Source of the DNA: Mucilaginibacter pallidiroseus
Lineage (GTDB): Bacteria; Bacteroidota; Bacteroidia; Sphingobacteriales; Sphingobacteriaceae
NCBI RefSeq assembly: GCF_007846085.1
Contig: NZ_VOEJ01000012.1
Coordinates: 1-64,000 of the forward strand
Reading direction: 5' to 3'
DNA length: 64,000 nt
Positions 35,811 to 45,876 of the stretch are shown here, one piece after another. The first letter of the stretch is position 1. Every line of letters begins with the position of its first letter. Made by a program: the position numbers and the translations under genes. Under the pieces are notes generated by a model. That model was not told the origin of the DNA, searched no databases, and saw nothing but the letters and a program-made list of their open reading frames with translations.

Positions 35811-36635
35811 TTATAACCTGTCGCCTTGCTGCAACAAATACTCGTTAACGGCGGCGCGAACGCTGCCATGCTCTTTCAACAACTTTGCAGCGGTAGCTTT
35901 GTCAAGGCCGGTTTCGGCCATTACCATATGCGTGCCGCGGTCAACCAGCTTATTATTGCTTAACTGCATATCAACCATTTTATTACCCTTAACCCGGCCA
36001 AGCTGTATCATAACACTGGTGCTTAGCATATTCAGCACCAGCTTTTGTGCTGTACCTGCTTTCATGCGGGTACTGCCGGTAATAAACTCGGGCCCTGTAA
36101 CTACCTCAACCGGATAGTGTGCCTCGGCTGCAACCGGGCTACCGCTATTACAAACTATACAGCCCGTAGCAATGCCCTGCTGGTTAGCAGCTTTTAAACC
36201 ACCAATTACATATGGCGTAGTGCCCGATGCTGCTATGCCCACCACAACATCATTGCTGTTTATGTCAAATGCTTTCAAATCTTTCCAGGCCTGCTCTGTA
36301 TCATCTTCGGCAAATTCAACAGCCTTGCGTATGGCGGTATCACCACCGGCAATAATGCCAACAACCCAATCGAAAGGAACGCCAAACGTTGGCGGGCACT
36401 CCGATGCGTCAACAACTCCTAACCTGCCGCTGGTACCTGCGCCAATATAAAATAAACGGCCGCCGTTACGCATCTTGTCGGTAACAAGGGCGGCAAGCGC
36501 TTCAATCTGTGGCAGAGCCTTTTCAACAGCATTTGGCACGGTTTTATCTTCGTTACTGATATTCAATAGCAACTCGTGCAGGCTCATTTTATCGAGACCC
36601 GTGTAATTTGAATCTTTCTCGGTAGTCCTTTCCAT
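35811..36635 (-). CDS. murQ: N-acetylmuramic acid 6-phosphate etherase
   Basis: Cleaves the lactyl ether of MurNAc-6-phosphate to give GlcNAc-6-phosphate in cell-wall recycling. The 274-residue SIS-domain protein has LFYIGAGTSGRLGVVDASEC, PPTFGVP, VVGIIAGGD, VGIAASGTTPYV and the family-typical ITGSTRMKAGTAQKLVLNM. I chose the ATG at 36635 (MERTTEKDSNYTGLDKMS), seven codons inside the longest frame, since homologues start near this point. NagA at 60336 and the NagZ-like GH3 at 38337 would act in the same pathway. Confidence 0.96.
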   Translation of the reverse strand: MERTTEKDSNYTGLDKMSLHELLLNISNEDKTVPNAVEKALPQIEALAALVTDKMRNGGRLFYIGAGTSGRLGVVDASECPPTFGVPFDWVVGIIAGGDTAIRKAVEFAEDDTEQAWKDLKAFDINSNDVVVGIAASGTTPYVIGGLKAANQQGIATGCIVCNSGSPVAAEAHYPVEVVTGPEFITGSTRMKAGTAQKLVLNMLSTSVMIQLGRVKGNKMVDMQLSNNKLVDRGTHMVMAETGLDKATAAKLLKEHGSVRAAVNEYLLQQGDRL

Positions 36636-36721
36636 AGCAGCAGGTATTTTGAGCAAAGTTGGGCAAAAAAGATCGAAATGAAAGAAGATGATATAAATTA
36701 TAGCCGACGATTGCTAATGAT

Positions 36722-36729
36722 TAAATTTG
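36722..36729 (+). promoter_or_regulatory. Probable -7 promoter element of the S41 protease gene
   Basis: TAAATTTG is an exact TAnnTTTG match ending 14 bases before the ATG at 36744. No -33 element is clear. Confidence 0.45.
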
Positions 36730-36743
36730 TGCTGCATATATAG

Positions 36744-38336
36744 ATGAAACATACCGCGGGAGTAATTTTAAGGACAGTTGTACTTATATTGATAGGAATT
36801 GCCATTGGGCTTTTTGTTGGCAACGAAAATTTCCCGAGCCATCCCCTCCGTTTTAATTTTGCAGGTGGCAGCGACAAGATCTCTAAGGTGCTTAACCTGG
36901 TAAACAACAAATACGTCGACTCGGTAAACACCGATAGTATTGAGGGTGTTACCGTAAACGATATGCTGCAGAGCCTGGACCCCCATTCCGTTTACTTACC
37001 GGCCCAACAGGCACAAAATATTAACGAACGTTTGGAAGGTGGCTTTACAGGTATTGGCCTGGAGTACCAGCTACTGCGCGATACTGTTGTAATTACCCAA
37101 GTTTACCCGGGCGGCCCTGCCGCAAAGGCCGGGATATCAACCGGCGACCGTGTTATTACGGTTGATAGTGCAGCCTTTTCGGGCACCAAATTAACCGTTG
37201 CACGCATTAGCAAAGCTTTCCGCGGTGAAAAGGATACGCGCGTAGTTTTAGGCATAGCCAAATATGCAAAAGGACCTGTTAAGGCTTATACTATTACCCG
37301 TGGCCGCGTTGCATTAAGCAGCCTTGATGCCGCCTACATGGCCGATGCTAAAACGGGCTACATCAAAATAAGCAAATTTGCATCAACTACCGATAGTGAT
37401 TTCAGAGCAGCTCTTGTAAATCTTCGGGTTGATGGTATGGAAAAACTGATACTCGACCTACGGGGTAACGGTGGCGGCTACCTGAACACGGCAACCGCCT
37501 TGGCCGATGAGTTTTTACCAAAAGACAAGCTGATAGTTTATACTCTTGGTGTACATGAACCGCGCACGGATTATTTTGCAACCGACTCAGGCAGTTATGA
37601 GAACGGGCCGCTTACTGTTTTGATAGATGAGTATTCGGCATCGGCAAGTGAGATATTGGCAGGTGCCATGCAGGATCTGGACAGGGCAACCATTGTGGGC
37701 CGCCGCTCATTTGGGAAAGGGCTGGTACAACAGCAGTTTCCGTTTGGCGATGGCACAGCGGTTAACCTCACGGTAGCACGTTACTATACCCCTTCGGGCA
37801 GGTCAATCCAAAAATCATATAGCAAGGGGATAGCGAGCTACCGCAATGAACTGGCCGAACGGGTACGCAAAGGCGAATTGCTTAGCGCGGGTAGCAACCT
37901 AAGCGACAGTGCATTTTTAAATGGCACGGCTTTCCATACCCAAAAAGGCCGGAAGGTTTTTAGCCGTGGCGGTATTATGCCCGATGTTTTTGTACCGGCA
38001 GATACCAGCCAAAACACGCAATTGGTTTATGAGCTAAACAGCAACCAACTCTTTACAGCCTATGTTATTGACAAGTTGCAGCCCGAGCTTAAAAACTACC
38101 CTACTGCTGATGCCTTTATCAGTAATTACCAGGTAACCGAAAACGAGCTACATCATTTTGTGATGTATGCTGCCCAAACCTTAAAGTTTATGGATTCGCA
38201 CGAGTTGCTTGTATCGGGCAACATCATCAAGTCGCTTATAAAAGCCAATGCCGCCCGCTTTAAATGGGGCAGCAATGCCTACTACCAGGTGCTTAACCAT
38301 ACCGACAATACCGTTAAAGTAGCGCTTAAGCAATAA
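36744..38336 (+). CDS. S41 family C-terminal processing peptidase
   Basis: A 530-residue exported protease of the CtpA/Prc type. One N-terminal membrane segment (ILRTVVLILIGIAIGLFVG) is a signal anchor. A PDZ domain follows (about 95-180, FTGIGLEYQLLRDT and GPAAKAGISTGDRVI), then the S41 core with GNGGGYLNTA, the serine in DEYSASASEILAGAM and the lysine in GRRSFGKGLVQQ. The last 150 residues are a helical extension typical of Bacteroidota forms. These enzymes degrade or trim envelope proteins. The gene is divergent from murQ and abuts the GH3 gene tail to tail. Confidence 0.93.
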   Translation: MKHTAGVILRTVVLILIGIAIGLFVGNENFPSHPLRFNFAGGSDKISKVLNLVNNKYVDSVNTDSIEGVTVNDMLQSLDPHSVYLPAQQAQNINERLEGGFTGIGLEYQLLRDTVVITQVYPGGPAAKAGISTGDRVITVDSAAFSGTKLTVARISKAFRGEKDTRVVLGIAKYAKGPVKAYTITRGRVALSSLDAAYMADAKTGYIKISKFASTTDSDFRAALVNLRVDGMEKLILDLRGNGGGYLNTATALADEFLPKDKLIVYTLGVHEPRTDYFATDSGSYENGPLTVLIDEYSASASEILAGAMQDLDRATIVGRRSFGKGLVQQQFPFGDGTAVNLTVARYYTPSGRSIQKSYSKGIASYRNELAERVRKGELLSAGSNLSDSAFLNGTAFHTQKGRKVFSRGGIMPDVFVPADTSQNTQLVYELNSNQLFTAYVIDKLQPELKNYPTADAFISNYQVTENELHHFVMYAAQTLKFMDSHELLVSGNIIKSLIKANAARFKWGSNAYYQVLNHTDNTVKVALKQ

Positions 38337-40061
38337 TTATAAGCTGGTTACGCTTTGCCCTGTAGTGAAGAAAACGTTTACACTTACAGGCAGCTTGCCA
38401 ATTGGTTTTTGCTGGCCGGTTATTACTTTTACGGCTGCGCGTTGCAGGGCATCATCCTTTTGGTAGCACTCCAGTAAAGCACCGCTTTTTTCTATGCCAG
38501 GCAGGCCTGCAATAGCATACGGGTTTGCAAACACACTCACTACCGAGTTAGGCTTGGCTGCAAGTTCGGCCACTAACAGCTTTACATCTACGCTATAATC
38601 AAGTTTGCTTTGCGGGCGGGTACGGGTATCATGTATAGCAACGTAAACCTGATCGAACCCTTTTAAGGTAGATAGCATCCGGTTTAACGTTGGCACGCTT
38701 GCGTTTTTATCTACCATAAATATCATCCCGTTAGGATACCATTTTGAAAGCTCCTTTTGAAAAGTGGTAGGTTGATTTACCCCGATACTTACAATTGCAG
38801 TTTTCATGAGCGGGTTATGCCTTAGCGTACGGCTATCGCCCTTTAACAAGGTTATAGCGGCATCGCTTAGCTGTTGCATCAATTCGGCCGATGCGGGGCG
38901 GTTGATATCAGCAATAAGCCCGGCCGGGTTTACCGGTTTGTAATTATTAAGCCCGGCCCAGTATTTGGCAGCAAGTAATTTTTTGATCTTGGCTTCAAAC
39001 TCTTCCTTACTGATCTTTTTCTGGCGGATGGCTTTTTTGATCAGCCTGGCGGCTACCACCGAATTTTCCGATAATTCCAGCAAATCGTTCCCGGCTATAA
39101 ACGCGCGGACATCTGCATCGCCATTAGGAAAGTTCTTGGTAACGCCTTTCATTTCCATCGCATCAGAGGCTACAATACCTTTAAAACCAAGCGAGTCTTT
39201 CAGGATATTGGTTACTATTTCGCGCGAAAGTGTCGACGGCAACTTTTTAGTGGTATCTAAAGACGGGATGTTTAAGTGCGCAATCATCACTCCCCCTATC
39301 CCAGCGTTTATTGCCTGTCTAAAGGGATACATCTCTAAAGAGTCTAAACGTTCGCGGCTAAACGGTAACTGCGGCAAGTCGAAATGCGAATCTACATTGG
39401 TGTCGCCATGGCCCGGGAAGTGCTTTGCGAAAGTGATAACGCCGCCATCCTGCATGCCTTTAAAGTAGGCTATCCCTTTTTGGGCAACATTGTATTTATT
39501 GTCACCAAACGAGCGGTAGTTGATAACAGGGTTATTAGGATTGTTATTTACATCCATATCCGGCGCAAAATTGATATGCATGCCTAGTCGCCTAAAATCA
39601 TATGCAACCATCTGGCCCATTTTGTAAATCAGGTTATTATCCTGTATGGCACCAAGTGTCATTTGGTATGGGAACGAAAAGGATGAATCCAGGCGCATGC
39701 CCAAGCCCCATTCGCCGTCCATGGCTATAAGCAAGGGTACACGTGACAACTTTTGATAATTGTTTATAAGATTGGCATGCCTAACCGGGCCGCCCTGAAA
39801 AAACACCAACCCGCCAACATGTTCTTCGGCAATTACACGCCCTACCGAATCCTCATATGCCCGGCCCTTATTGGTATGCGCCCGTACATAAAACAGCTGC
39901 CCTATACGCTCCTTCTTGCTTAACTTATTATAAACAGAATCTACCCAGCGGTTTTGCTCGGTAAGTGTGGTGATGATATTGGGCCGTTGTGCGCTGGCAG
40001 TTAAAGTTGCCAGGCAAATGGTGGATATTACAGTACAAAAAACGTTTTTTATTAATTGCAT
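38337..40061 (-). CDS. GH3 beta-N-acetylhexosaminidase, NagZ-like
   Basis: A 574-residue exported glycoside hydrolase of family 3. The signal peptide ends near TASAQ. The N-terminal barrel has MTLGAIQDNNLIYKMGQMVA, the NagZ-type motif KHFPGHGDTNVDSH and the nucleophile aspartate in IVASDAMEMKGV. A second alpha/beta domain follows (about 390-574, LLKGDSRTLRHNPL), longer than the single-domain E. coli NagZ. The KHFPGHG-DSH motif marks N-acetylglucosaminidases that act on peptidoglycan pieces. It shares no spacer with the S41 gene it converges on. Function fits the murQ pathway. Confidence 0.9.
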   Translation of the reverse strand: MQLIKNVFCTVISTICLATLTASAQRPNIITTLTEQNRWVDSVYNKLSKKERIGQLFYVRAHTNKGRAYEDSVGRVIAEEHVGGLVFFQGGPVRHANLINNYQKLSRVPLLIAMDGEWGLGMRLDSSFSFPYQMTLGAIQDNNLIYKMGQMVAYDFRRLGMHINFAPDMDVNNNPNNPVINYRSFGDNKYNVAQKGIAYFKGMQDGGVITFAKHFPGHGDTNVDSHFDLPQLPFSRERLDSLEMYPFRQAINAGIGGVMIAHLNIPSLDTTKKLPSTLSREIVTNILKDSLGFKGIVASDAMEMKGVTKNFPNGDADVRAFIAGNDLLELSENSVVAARLIKKAIRQKKISKEEFEAKIKKLLAAKYWAGLNNYKPVNPAGLIADINRPASAELMQQLSDAAITLLKGDSRTLRHNPLMKTAIVSIGVNQPTTFQKELSKWYPNGMIFMVDKNASVPTLNRMLSTLKGFDQVYVAIHDTRTRPQSKLDYSVDVKLLVAELAAKPNSVVSVFANPYAIAGLPGIEKSGALLECYQKDDALQRAAVKVITGQQKPIGKLPVSVNVFFTTGQSVTSL

Positions 40062-40247
40062 AACAGTTTCAAATGTAGCTTAAATCTGCTTTTGTAATAA
40101 TTGTTTTACCAGCGATAAAGCTTTTTATAAAATATACCAATAAACCCTGCCGCCGTATTTCGCTCTATAGGTTTAAAAGTACAATGCCAGGGAATGTTCA
40201 ATAATGCTGCCATGCCCGGCTTTAATAATTAAACAAAATAAAACGAC

Positions 40248-40937
40248 ATGAAAAAACTTCTCTTTTTATCAGTAGCGCTGCTTGCCTTTGCGGCATCGGT
40301 AAGTGCACAAGGTTATGGCCCAAGGCGGCCAAGGCGCGTAGTTAGACGCGGCCCGGTTGTGTATGAGCGTGTGCGCAGGCCCGTTGATGATTTTTACCGG
40401 CCCAAGGTCGGTATAGCCGGTGGCTTGAATATTTCAAACACGGTTGACGCCTACAATGCAGATTTTAGTACCAGCAGCGTTGCAGGTGCAAACGTTGGTT
40501 TAACGTTCGAAATTCCGTTAGCTTATCCATTATCATTTGCCCCGGAAGTTTTGTTCTCGCAAAAAGGATACAGGGCCGAAACGCCATATGGCACGTTCCG
40601 CAACCGCACCAATCATATCGACATTCCTTTGCTTGCCAAATTCAGGGTGGTTCGTGGCTTTAACATCGTAGTGGGCCCGCAGTTAACTTTCCAGACATCG
40701 GCACGCCAAACTTTTGATGATGGTTTTAGCACCGTTTACCGCGACAATTATGACAACGTTTATGAAAAAAGCTATATAGCCGGCGTGTTGGGAGTTGGCT
40801 TCGACATTAACCGCAATGTTGAGCTGCGCGCCCGTTACGCTATCGACTTACAACAAAATCATGGCGACTTTAATTCGAGCCTGCCGGATTTTCGTAACCA
40901 GGTTTTCCAGATCGGCTTAGGGTTTAAGTTCCAGTAA
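40248..40937 (+). CDS. Outer-membrane beta-barrel protein (PF13568-like)
   Basis: A 229-residue outer-membrane protein: signal peptide (LLFLSVALLAFAASVSAQ), an arginine-rich linker (YGPRRPRRVVRRGPVVYE, about 22-45), and eight or so amphipathic strands ending in FQIGLGFKFQ, the C-terminal phenylalanine pattern of barrels. It matches the small porin-like barrels common in Bacteroidota, whose functions are mostly unknown. The basic linker after the signal peptide is unusual. It is monocistronic with a strong terminator. Confidence 0.85.
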   Translation: MKKLLFLSVALLAFAASVSAQGYGPRRPRRVVRRGPVVYERVRRPVDDFYRPKVGIAGGLNISNTVDAYNADFSTSSVAGANVGLTFEIPLAYPLSFAPEVLFSQKGYRAETPYGTFRNRTNHIDIPLLAKFRVVRGFNIVVGPQLTFQTSARQTFDDGFSTVYRDNYDNVYEKSYIAGVLGVGFDINRNVELRARYAIDLQQNHGDFNSSLPDFRNQVFQIGLGFKFQ

Positions 40938-40981
40938 TTTAGGCGATCTAAGGTTTGAAAAAACCGACATTAATAACAAAT

Positions 40982-41023
40982 AATACGAAAGGGCTGTAGC
41001 GTTCGCTGCAGCCCTTTCGTATT
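40982..41023. terminator. Terminator after the beta-barrel gene
   Basis: A 15-base perfect stem (AATACGAAAGGGCTG with CAGCCCTTTCGTATT), extended by inner pairs. The gene ends 45 bases upstream. The flanking T-run is short, so the strength is uncertain. Confidence 0.75.
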
Positions 41024-41082
41024 GTTAACAGAATTTATAAGCAATTTTTGCGTTTAAAGTAATCTATCTTTACTGTTAGTTC

Positions 41083-41994
41083 ATGGTTTCTGTTATTATT
41101 TGCTCCGTTAACCCTTCGTTTTTAGCCCAAGTCAGTGAAAATATCAAAGATACAATAGGAGTACCTTACGAACTGATTGCCACAGATAACAGGGCCACCG
41201 GTAAAGGAATATGCCAGGTTTATAATGAGGCTGCTAAGACAGCAAAGTTTGATGTGCTGTGCTTTGTACATGAAGATATTGAGATAGAAACGCCAAATTG
41301 GGGCAGCAAAATACTTGCTCACTTTCAAGACGACCCACAGCTTGGCCTTATTGGTGTTGCTGGCAGCAGCTACCGGCCGTTAACTCCTTCAAAATGGGGC
41401 GGGCTTGGTAGTAACACGGCTTTTAGCAACATATATCAATGCTTTAAAGATAAAAGCAAGCCATGCGTGCACACTTATGACAACCCAAATAATGAGCGCA
41501 TTTCATCCGTTACCTGCGTTGACGGGGTTTGGCTGGCAACCACCAAAAAGGTGTTTGAGAGGTTTAAGTTTGATGAGGAAACTTTTGATGGCTTCCATCT
41601 GTACGATCTTGATTTTTCAATGAGTGTATTGCAGAAATACAAAGTGGCGGTAACATTCGAGGTTTTAATTAAACACTTCTCTGAAGGCAGTTATGATAAA
41701 AACTGGCTGGACTATACCATTAAATATTATCACAAGTGGAATAAGCACCTCCCCGTTAACCTTGCAGGATTAAGCGAGCAAGAATTGATGCATGGCGAAA
41801 AGGTGATTTTTAAATATCTTATCAATGACATGATTGCGCTCAAATATCCAATAAGCGCAGTTTTTAAATTACTTAACGCCAATAAAAGGATTTCAACATT
41901 TAACAACAGGCTTTATAAAAAGCTGTGCTATCACACCATTGTTAAATATTTAAATGCCGGCAAAATACGCCGTATAGCAGCACAAAAGGACTAA
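41083..41994 (+). CDS. Glycosyltransferase family 2-like protein (PF13712 type)
   Basis: A 303-residue cytoplasmic glycosyltransferase. The GT-A fold begins SVIICSVNPSFLAQ and has the metal/nucleotide region FVHEDIEIETPNWG, then VDGVWLATTKKVFERF and a second acidic HLYDLDFSMSVLQ, which fits the PF13712 subgroup. The sugar donor is unknown. It is on the plus strand, meeting the ABC exporter gene tail to tail with a 4-base gap, at the edge of the surface-glycan cluster. Confidence 0.85.
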   Translation: MVSVIICSVNPSFLAQVSENIKDTIGVPYELIATDNRATGKGICQVYNEAAKTAKFDVLCFVHEDIEIETPNWGSKILAHFQDDPQLGLIGVAGSSYRPLTPSKWGGLGSNTAFSNIYQCFKDKSKPCVHTYDNPNNERISSVTCVDGVWLATTKKVFERFKFDEETFDGFHLYDLDFSMSVLQKYKVAVTFEVLIKHFSEGSYDKNWLDYTIKYYHKWNKHLPVNLAGLSEQELMHGEKVIFKYLINDMIALKYPISAVFKLLNANKRISTFNNRLYKKLCYHTIVKYLNAGKIRRIAAQKD

Positions 41995-41998
41995 CTTT

Positions 41999-43825
41999 TT
42001 AGTCGTTAAAGGTTTGCATATCTATCAACCTCCGGTATAGGCCGTTCTTATCCATCAGTTGCAGGTGCGTGCCCTGTTCAACAATGCGGCCATCTTCCAG
42101 CACAACAATAACATCAGCATTTTGTATGGTGCTTAGCCTATGAGCAATAACCAACGAAGTGCGGTTTTGCATAAGCTTATTCAATGCATCCTGCACCAGT
42201 TTTTCCGATTCGGTGTCTAAAGCTGATGTGGCTTCGTCAAGCAGCATTATGGGCGGGTTATTAAGTACAGCGCGGGCTATACATAACCTTTGGCGCTGCC
42301 CGCCTGATAGCTTGGTACCCCTGTCGCCAACGTTGGTTTGGTAACCGTTTTCGGTCTCCATAATAAAATTATGAGCATTGGCTATACGTGCGGCCGCTTC
42401 AACCTGCTCAAGCGTTACATCCTGCTTGCCAAAAGCAATGTTGTTAAATATGGTATCATTAAATAATATCGACTCCTGATTTACTACGCCCATAAGGCTA
42501 CGTAATGATTGTGCAGTAAGTTCCTTTATATCTTTACCGTCGAGCATTATGTTCCCATCCTGGGGGTCCATAAATCGTGGCAACAAATCCATCAAAGTTG
42601 ATTTACCACCGCCAGACGGCCCTACAAGCGCTACCGTCGATCCTTTTTTAATAGTAAGGTCAATGCCCTGCAACACGGCCTTTTCGTTGTATTTAAAATG
42701 CACGTTGTTAAGATCAAGGCTATCATAAAATCCGTTTGCAGATAACGCGTTTGGTGCATCGGTAACCATCGGTTTCTGATCTATCAATTCCAAAACCCGC
42801 TCCCCGGCTGCTATACCCGAGTGAATATTACTGAACGAATCTGATATGGCTTTTGCAGGCCGCATAACCTGCGAAAACATAGCAATGAACGTAAGGAAAT
42901 CGGCCGGGCTCAATGATGAACTTCTATTTACCACCAATGATCCGCCGTATAGCACAATAGCGGCAACCATGGCAACGCCAAAAAATTCTGACGTTGGTGA
43001 CGCCAGTTGCTGCCTGCGTGCCATTGACTTGGTAATGTCCGAATACTTAACGTTTTCTTTATGGAAGCGATCTTTTATAAATTCGGTTGCATTGAAGGCC
43101 TTGATGATCTTGATGCCTGACAACGCCTCATCAAGATAGCTGATCATGTTACTATACGTTTGGTGTGATAATACGGCTTGCTGCTTTAGTTGCTTCACTA
43201 TACGTGATATTACAAATGCCGATATAGGTATAACCAGTAACGAAACCAACGTTAGCTTGGGTGATATCAAAAATAGCCAAACTACATAAGCAATTAGTGT
43301 CAAGGGCTCTTTAAATATAACCTGCAGAGTACCGGTTACAGAAAATTGTACTACCTGCACATCCGATGCTATTTTAGAAAGTATGTCGCCTTTGCGCTCA
43401 TTGCTGAAATAGCCAAGGTGCAGGTTCATTACATTATCAAAAACCGTTTTACGCAAATTAAGTAACGTATGCACACGCAGGTTTTCCATAGTGCGTTGCG
43501 ACAGGTATTTAAAAAAATTGCCTAATAAAGTGGATATGATGATAGCTGCACATACAAACTGCAGTGTGCCCATAATGCCGTAATTGTTTATAGCATATTG
43601 AACGTAATATTCAAACATTCCCATTATATCAAACGGCGAGGGTTTTGGACCAAGCGGCTTTATGGCGTCTTCCAGCTTACCGGCAAAAAGTGTTTGCAGC
43701 AAGGGCGCAAGCAGCGCCAGGTTAAGCGTACCAAATATAACTGCAAACACGGTGGTAAACAGATACGGTATGGCAAACCTCTGAATTGGTTTTGCAAAAG
43801 AAAGTAACCGGAAATAAGTCTTCAT
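41999..43825 (-). CDS. ABC transporter, fused permease and ATPase (MsbA-like)
   Basis: A 608-residue exporter half: six membrane helices (about 15-330) with the type-1 exporter loops, then an ATPase domain with Walker A VGPSGGGKST, signature KLSGGQRQRLCIARAV, Walker B IMLLDEATSALD and H-loop VIAHRLSTI. Such homodimers flip lipids such as lipid A or carry peptides and drugs. Its place next to the GT2 genes suggests lipid or glycolipid export. It is last in the minus-strand run after the three GT genes, with a 98-base gap. Confidence 0.93.
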   Translation of the reverse strand: MKTYFRLLSFAKPIQRFAIPYLFTTVFAVIFGTLNLALLAPLLQTLFAGKLEDAIKPLGPKPSPFDIMGMFEYYVQYAINNYGIMGTLQFVCAAIIISTLLGNFFKYLSQRTMENLRVHTLLNLRKTVFDNVMNLHLGYFSNERKGDILSKIASDVQVVQFSVTGTLQVIFKEPLTLIAYVVWLFLISPKLTLVSLLVIPISAFVISRIVKQLKQQAVLSHQTYSNMISYLDEALSGIKIIKAFNATEFIKDRFHKENVKYSDITKSMARRQQLASPTSEFFGVAMVAAIVLYGGSLVVNRSSSLSPADFLTFIAMFSQVMRPAKAISDSFSNIHSGIAAGERVLELIDQKPMVTDAPNALSANGFYDSLDLNNVHFKYNEKAVLQGIDLTIKKGSTVALVGPSGGGKSTLMDLLPRFMDPQDGNIMLDGKDIKELTAQSLRSLMGVVNQESILFNDTIFNNIAFGKQDVTLEQVEAAARIANAHNFIMETENGYQTNVGDRGTKLSGGQRQRLCIARAVLNNPPIMLLDEATSALDTESEKLVQDALNKLMQNRTSLVIAHRLSTIQNADVIVVLEDGRIVEQGTHLQLMDKNGLYRRLIDMQTFND

Positions 43826-43923
43826 TAATGGGGCAAAATTAACTTAATTTTATCTAACCTCTTATTATAAGCAATGACAGCATAGCAAACCACAGATAAT
43901 TGCAGGGTGTGCTGCATCTAAAA

Positions 43924-44883
43924 TCATCCATGACTTTTGTCTTTATTACCAAATAACGCTTTTATTTTTGCGCCCCATACTTGCTTATATATATAATTTA
44001 GCTTGCTTAGCCTGCTTTTTTTACGCATGTAAAAAATTGCTTTGCTTTTTTGGTACATCAACATGGTAAGCTTAAAATTCATGTAGCTATCCATACGTTT
44101 GCTGTAAGCATCGTAAAAAGCTTTTATAAATTTTGGATGCCTGTTTTGTGGGAAGCTTGCGCATTGCAGCAACCAGTTTAATTCGCGCTGCATTTTTTCG
44201 ACAGACGAAAAGCTGTAATTATCCTTGTCGCGCGTAAGCTTTAATATATTAGTGTCGCTTTTGTCATGCTGGCGGTATTTAACCAGGCTTTGGGGCAATG
44301 CCAATATGCTTCCAAGGTTAGTTGCCACATAGGCCAGCCACCAATCATGAAAATGCCCTTTTGGCAATGGCAGGGCGGCGCTCACCAATGCGCGCTTCAT
44401 TAATATAGCGTGGCCGGATACGCAGTTAAAAAACAGGAAAACTTCCGGCTCACTGCCACTGTACAGGTTTAATAAGTCGGACATTTTTTTCCCTATCGGC
44501 GAACCATCCTGGTGTACAAATTCCGAATCATGATAAACCAGTAAATTATCGCCCATCGCGGCAACCTGCATGCTAATCTTGTCAGGGTGCCAAATATCGT
44601 CCTGATCGCAAAGAGCAATCAATTCGCCGGTGCAAAGACCAATGGCTTTTTCAAAGTTTTTTGTAAAGCCCAGGTTCTGCTCGTTTCGATAAAGCTTAAA
44701 CATGGGATACCTGGAGGCATACTCCTCCAAAATAGACATGGTATCGTCGGTCGATCTGTCATCAACCACTATTACCTCGACATTTGGATAGCTTTGTGCT
44801 ACTATCGAGTTGAGTTGCTCCCGTAAAAAACGTGCACCATTATATGTACACAGCGCAATTGATACCAGCGGATTATCTATCAT
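43924..44883 (-). CDS. Glycosyltransferase family 2 protein
   Basis: A 319-residue GT-A glycosyltransferase: LVSIALCTYNGARFLREQL, VVDDRSTDDTMSILEEY with the donor-binding aspartates, and LIALCDQDDIWHPDKI containing the DxD-like metal site. These are the signatures of rhamnosyl- or galactosyl-type transferases (WcaA-like). The C-terminal basic stretch may bind membranes. Its start overlaps the stop of the upstream GT2 gene by four bases, so the two are coupled. Confidence 0.9.
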   Translation of the reverse strand: MIDNPLVSIALCTYNGARFLREQLNSIVAQSYPNVEVIVVDDRSTDDTMSILEEYASRYPMFKLYRNEQNLGFTKNFEKAIGLCTGELIALCDQDDIWHPDKISMQVAAMGDNLLVYHDSEFVHQDGSPIGKKMSDLLNLYSGSEPEVFLFFNCVSGHAILMKRALVSAALPLPKGHFHDWWLAYVATNLGSILALPQSLVKYRQHDKSDTNILKLTRDKDNYSFSSVEKMQRELNWLLQCASFPQNRHPKFIKAFYDAYSKRMDSYMNFKLTMLMYQKSKAIFYMRKKSRLSKLNYIYKQVWGAKIKALFGNKDKSHG

Positions 44884-45872
44884 GGTTTAAAACGGGTAAT
44901 AGCTTTATCTTTTATTGAAGCTTTAATGGTATTAATAATTTGAAACACCGATTGCCCCTGTTCATCAAGCAGTATTTCAAGCTGCTTTTTATAACCGGCT
45001 ATCTGTTTCCTGTTTTTAAATAAACTCGTATAACTCCCCCATATCCAGGTTTGGCCTATCAGTATTTTAGGCAGCAAATCAATCAGGCTTATCTGCATTA
45101 GCCATGCCCAGTAGGCCATACCTTTATAGTGCAAAGCATGCATGTAAAAACGGTTGCGAAAATAAATTCCCTTTACCCATTTGGCTGTTTGGTAATTTTT
45201 GGTACTTGCCGACACCTGGTGCCTGCAAACAGCTGCGTGTTCATAATAACATTTGTACCCCATGCGCCATGCACGCAGGCTTAACTCATTATCCTCGCAA
45301 TAAAATGGCGAAAACAATTCATAAAAGCCTCCTAATTGTTTCAGCTTTTTTGCGTCGACCAACGCATTAGCGCCCGATAGATAATACGTGTAAGCATCAT
45401 CGTTAGCGCTTTCGGGGTAATAAAAATAATCTGTTTTTAACTTCAGTCCATTTAACTTGGGCATGCGTGCTGCATCTTGTATATGGTCGCTGTCCATATC
45501 TATAATACGGCCCATTACGCCAAATGTATCAGCGCGGTCAAAATATTTAAACTGCTGGTCGAAATACCCCGGCAATAATTTAACGTCGGAGTTTAGCAGA
45601 AGTATCAGTTCATGCTGCGCTGAATTAATGCCGTGATTACACGTGCCCGAAAAGCCCAGGTTTGTTTCGTTTATTAATAGCTTTACCTGCGGATAATTCT
45701 CAGCGATGAAAGAAACCGAATCATCTTTGGAAGCATCATCAACTATTATAATTTCATAGGTTATATCTGCATCGTCAGCCACAGCGATGGTATGCGGTAG
45801 GTAAGCTTCAAGCAGGGCCCGCCCGTTGTAGTTGGGTATAATTATCGAGACTGTTTTTTTAACCGACTGCAA
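44880..45872 (-). CDS. Glycosyltransferase family 2 protein
   Basis: A 330-residue GT2 enzyme. The start SIIIPNYNGRALLEAYLPHT, then IIIVDDASKDDSVSFIAENY, ELILLLNSDVKLLPGYFDQ and YCEDNELSLRAWRMGYKCYY give the full GT-A pattern, with the acidic metal site as NSDV. The C-terminal segment (AYWAWLMQISLIDLLPKI) is hydrophobic, as in rhamnosyl- and N-acetylglucosaminyl-transferases of the WbbL type. It sits between two other GT genes, four bases after one and overlapping the other. Confidence 0.9.
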   Translation of the reverse strand: MQSVKKTVSIIIPNYNGRALLEAYLPHTIAVADDADITYEIIIVDDASKDDSVSFIAENYPQVKLLINETNLGFSGTCNHGINSAQHELILLLNSDVKLLPGYFDQQFKYFDRADTFGVMGRIIDMDSDHIQDAARMPKLNGLKLKTDYFYYPESANDDAYTYYLSGANALVDAKKLKQLGGFYELFSPFYCEDNELSLRAWRMGYKCYYEHAAVCRHQVSASTKNYQTAKWVKGIYFRNRFYMHALHYKGMAYWAWLMQISLIDLLPKILIGQTWIWGSYTSLFKNRKQIAGYKKQLEILLDEQGQSVFQIINTIKASIKDKAITRFKP

Positions 45873-45876
45873 TGCC

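Noticed and set aside
38965..39468. 167-codon plus-strand ORF opposite the GH3 gene
   Set aside because: Antisense to the conserved barrel domain; no features of its own.
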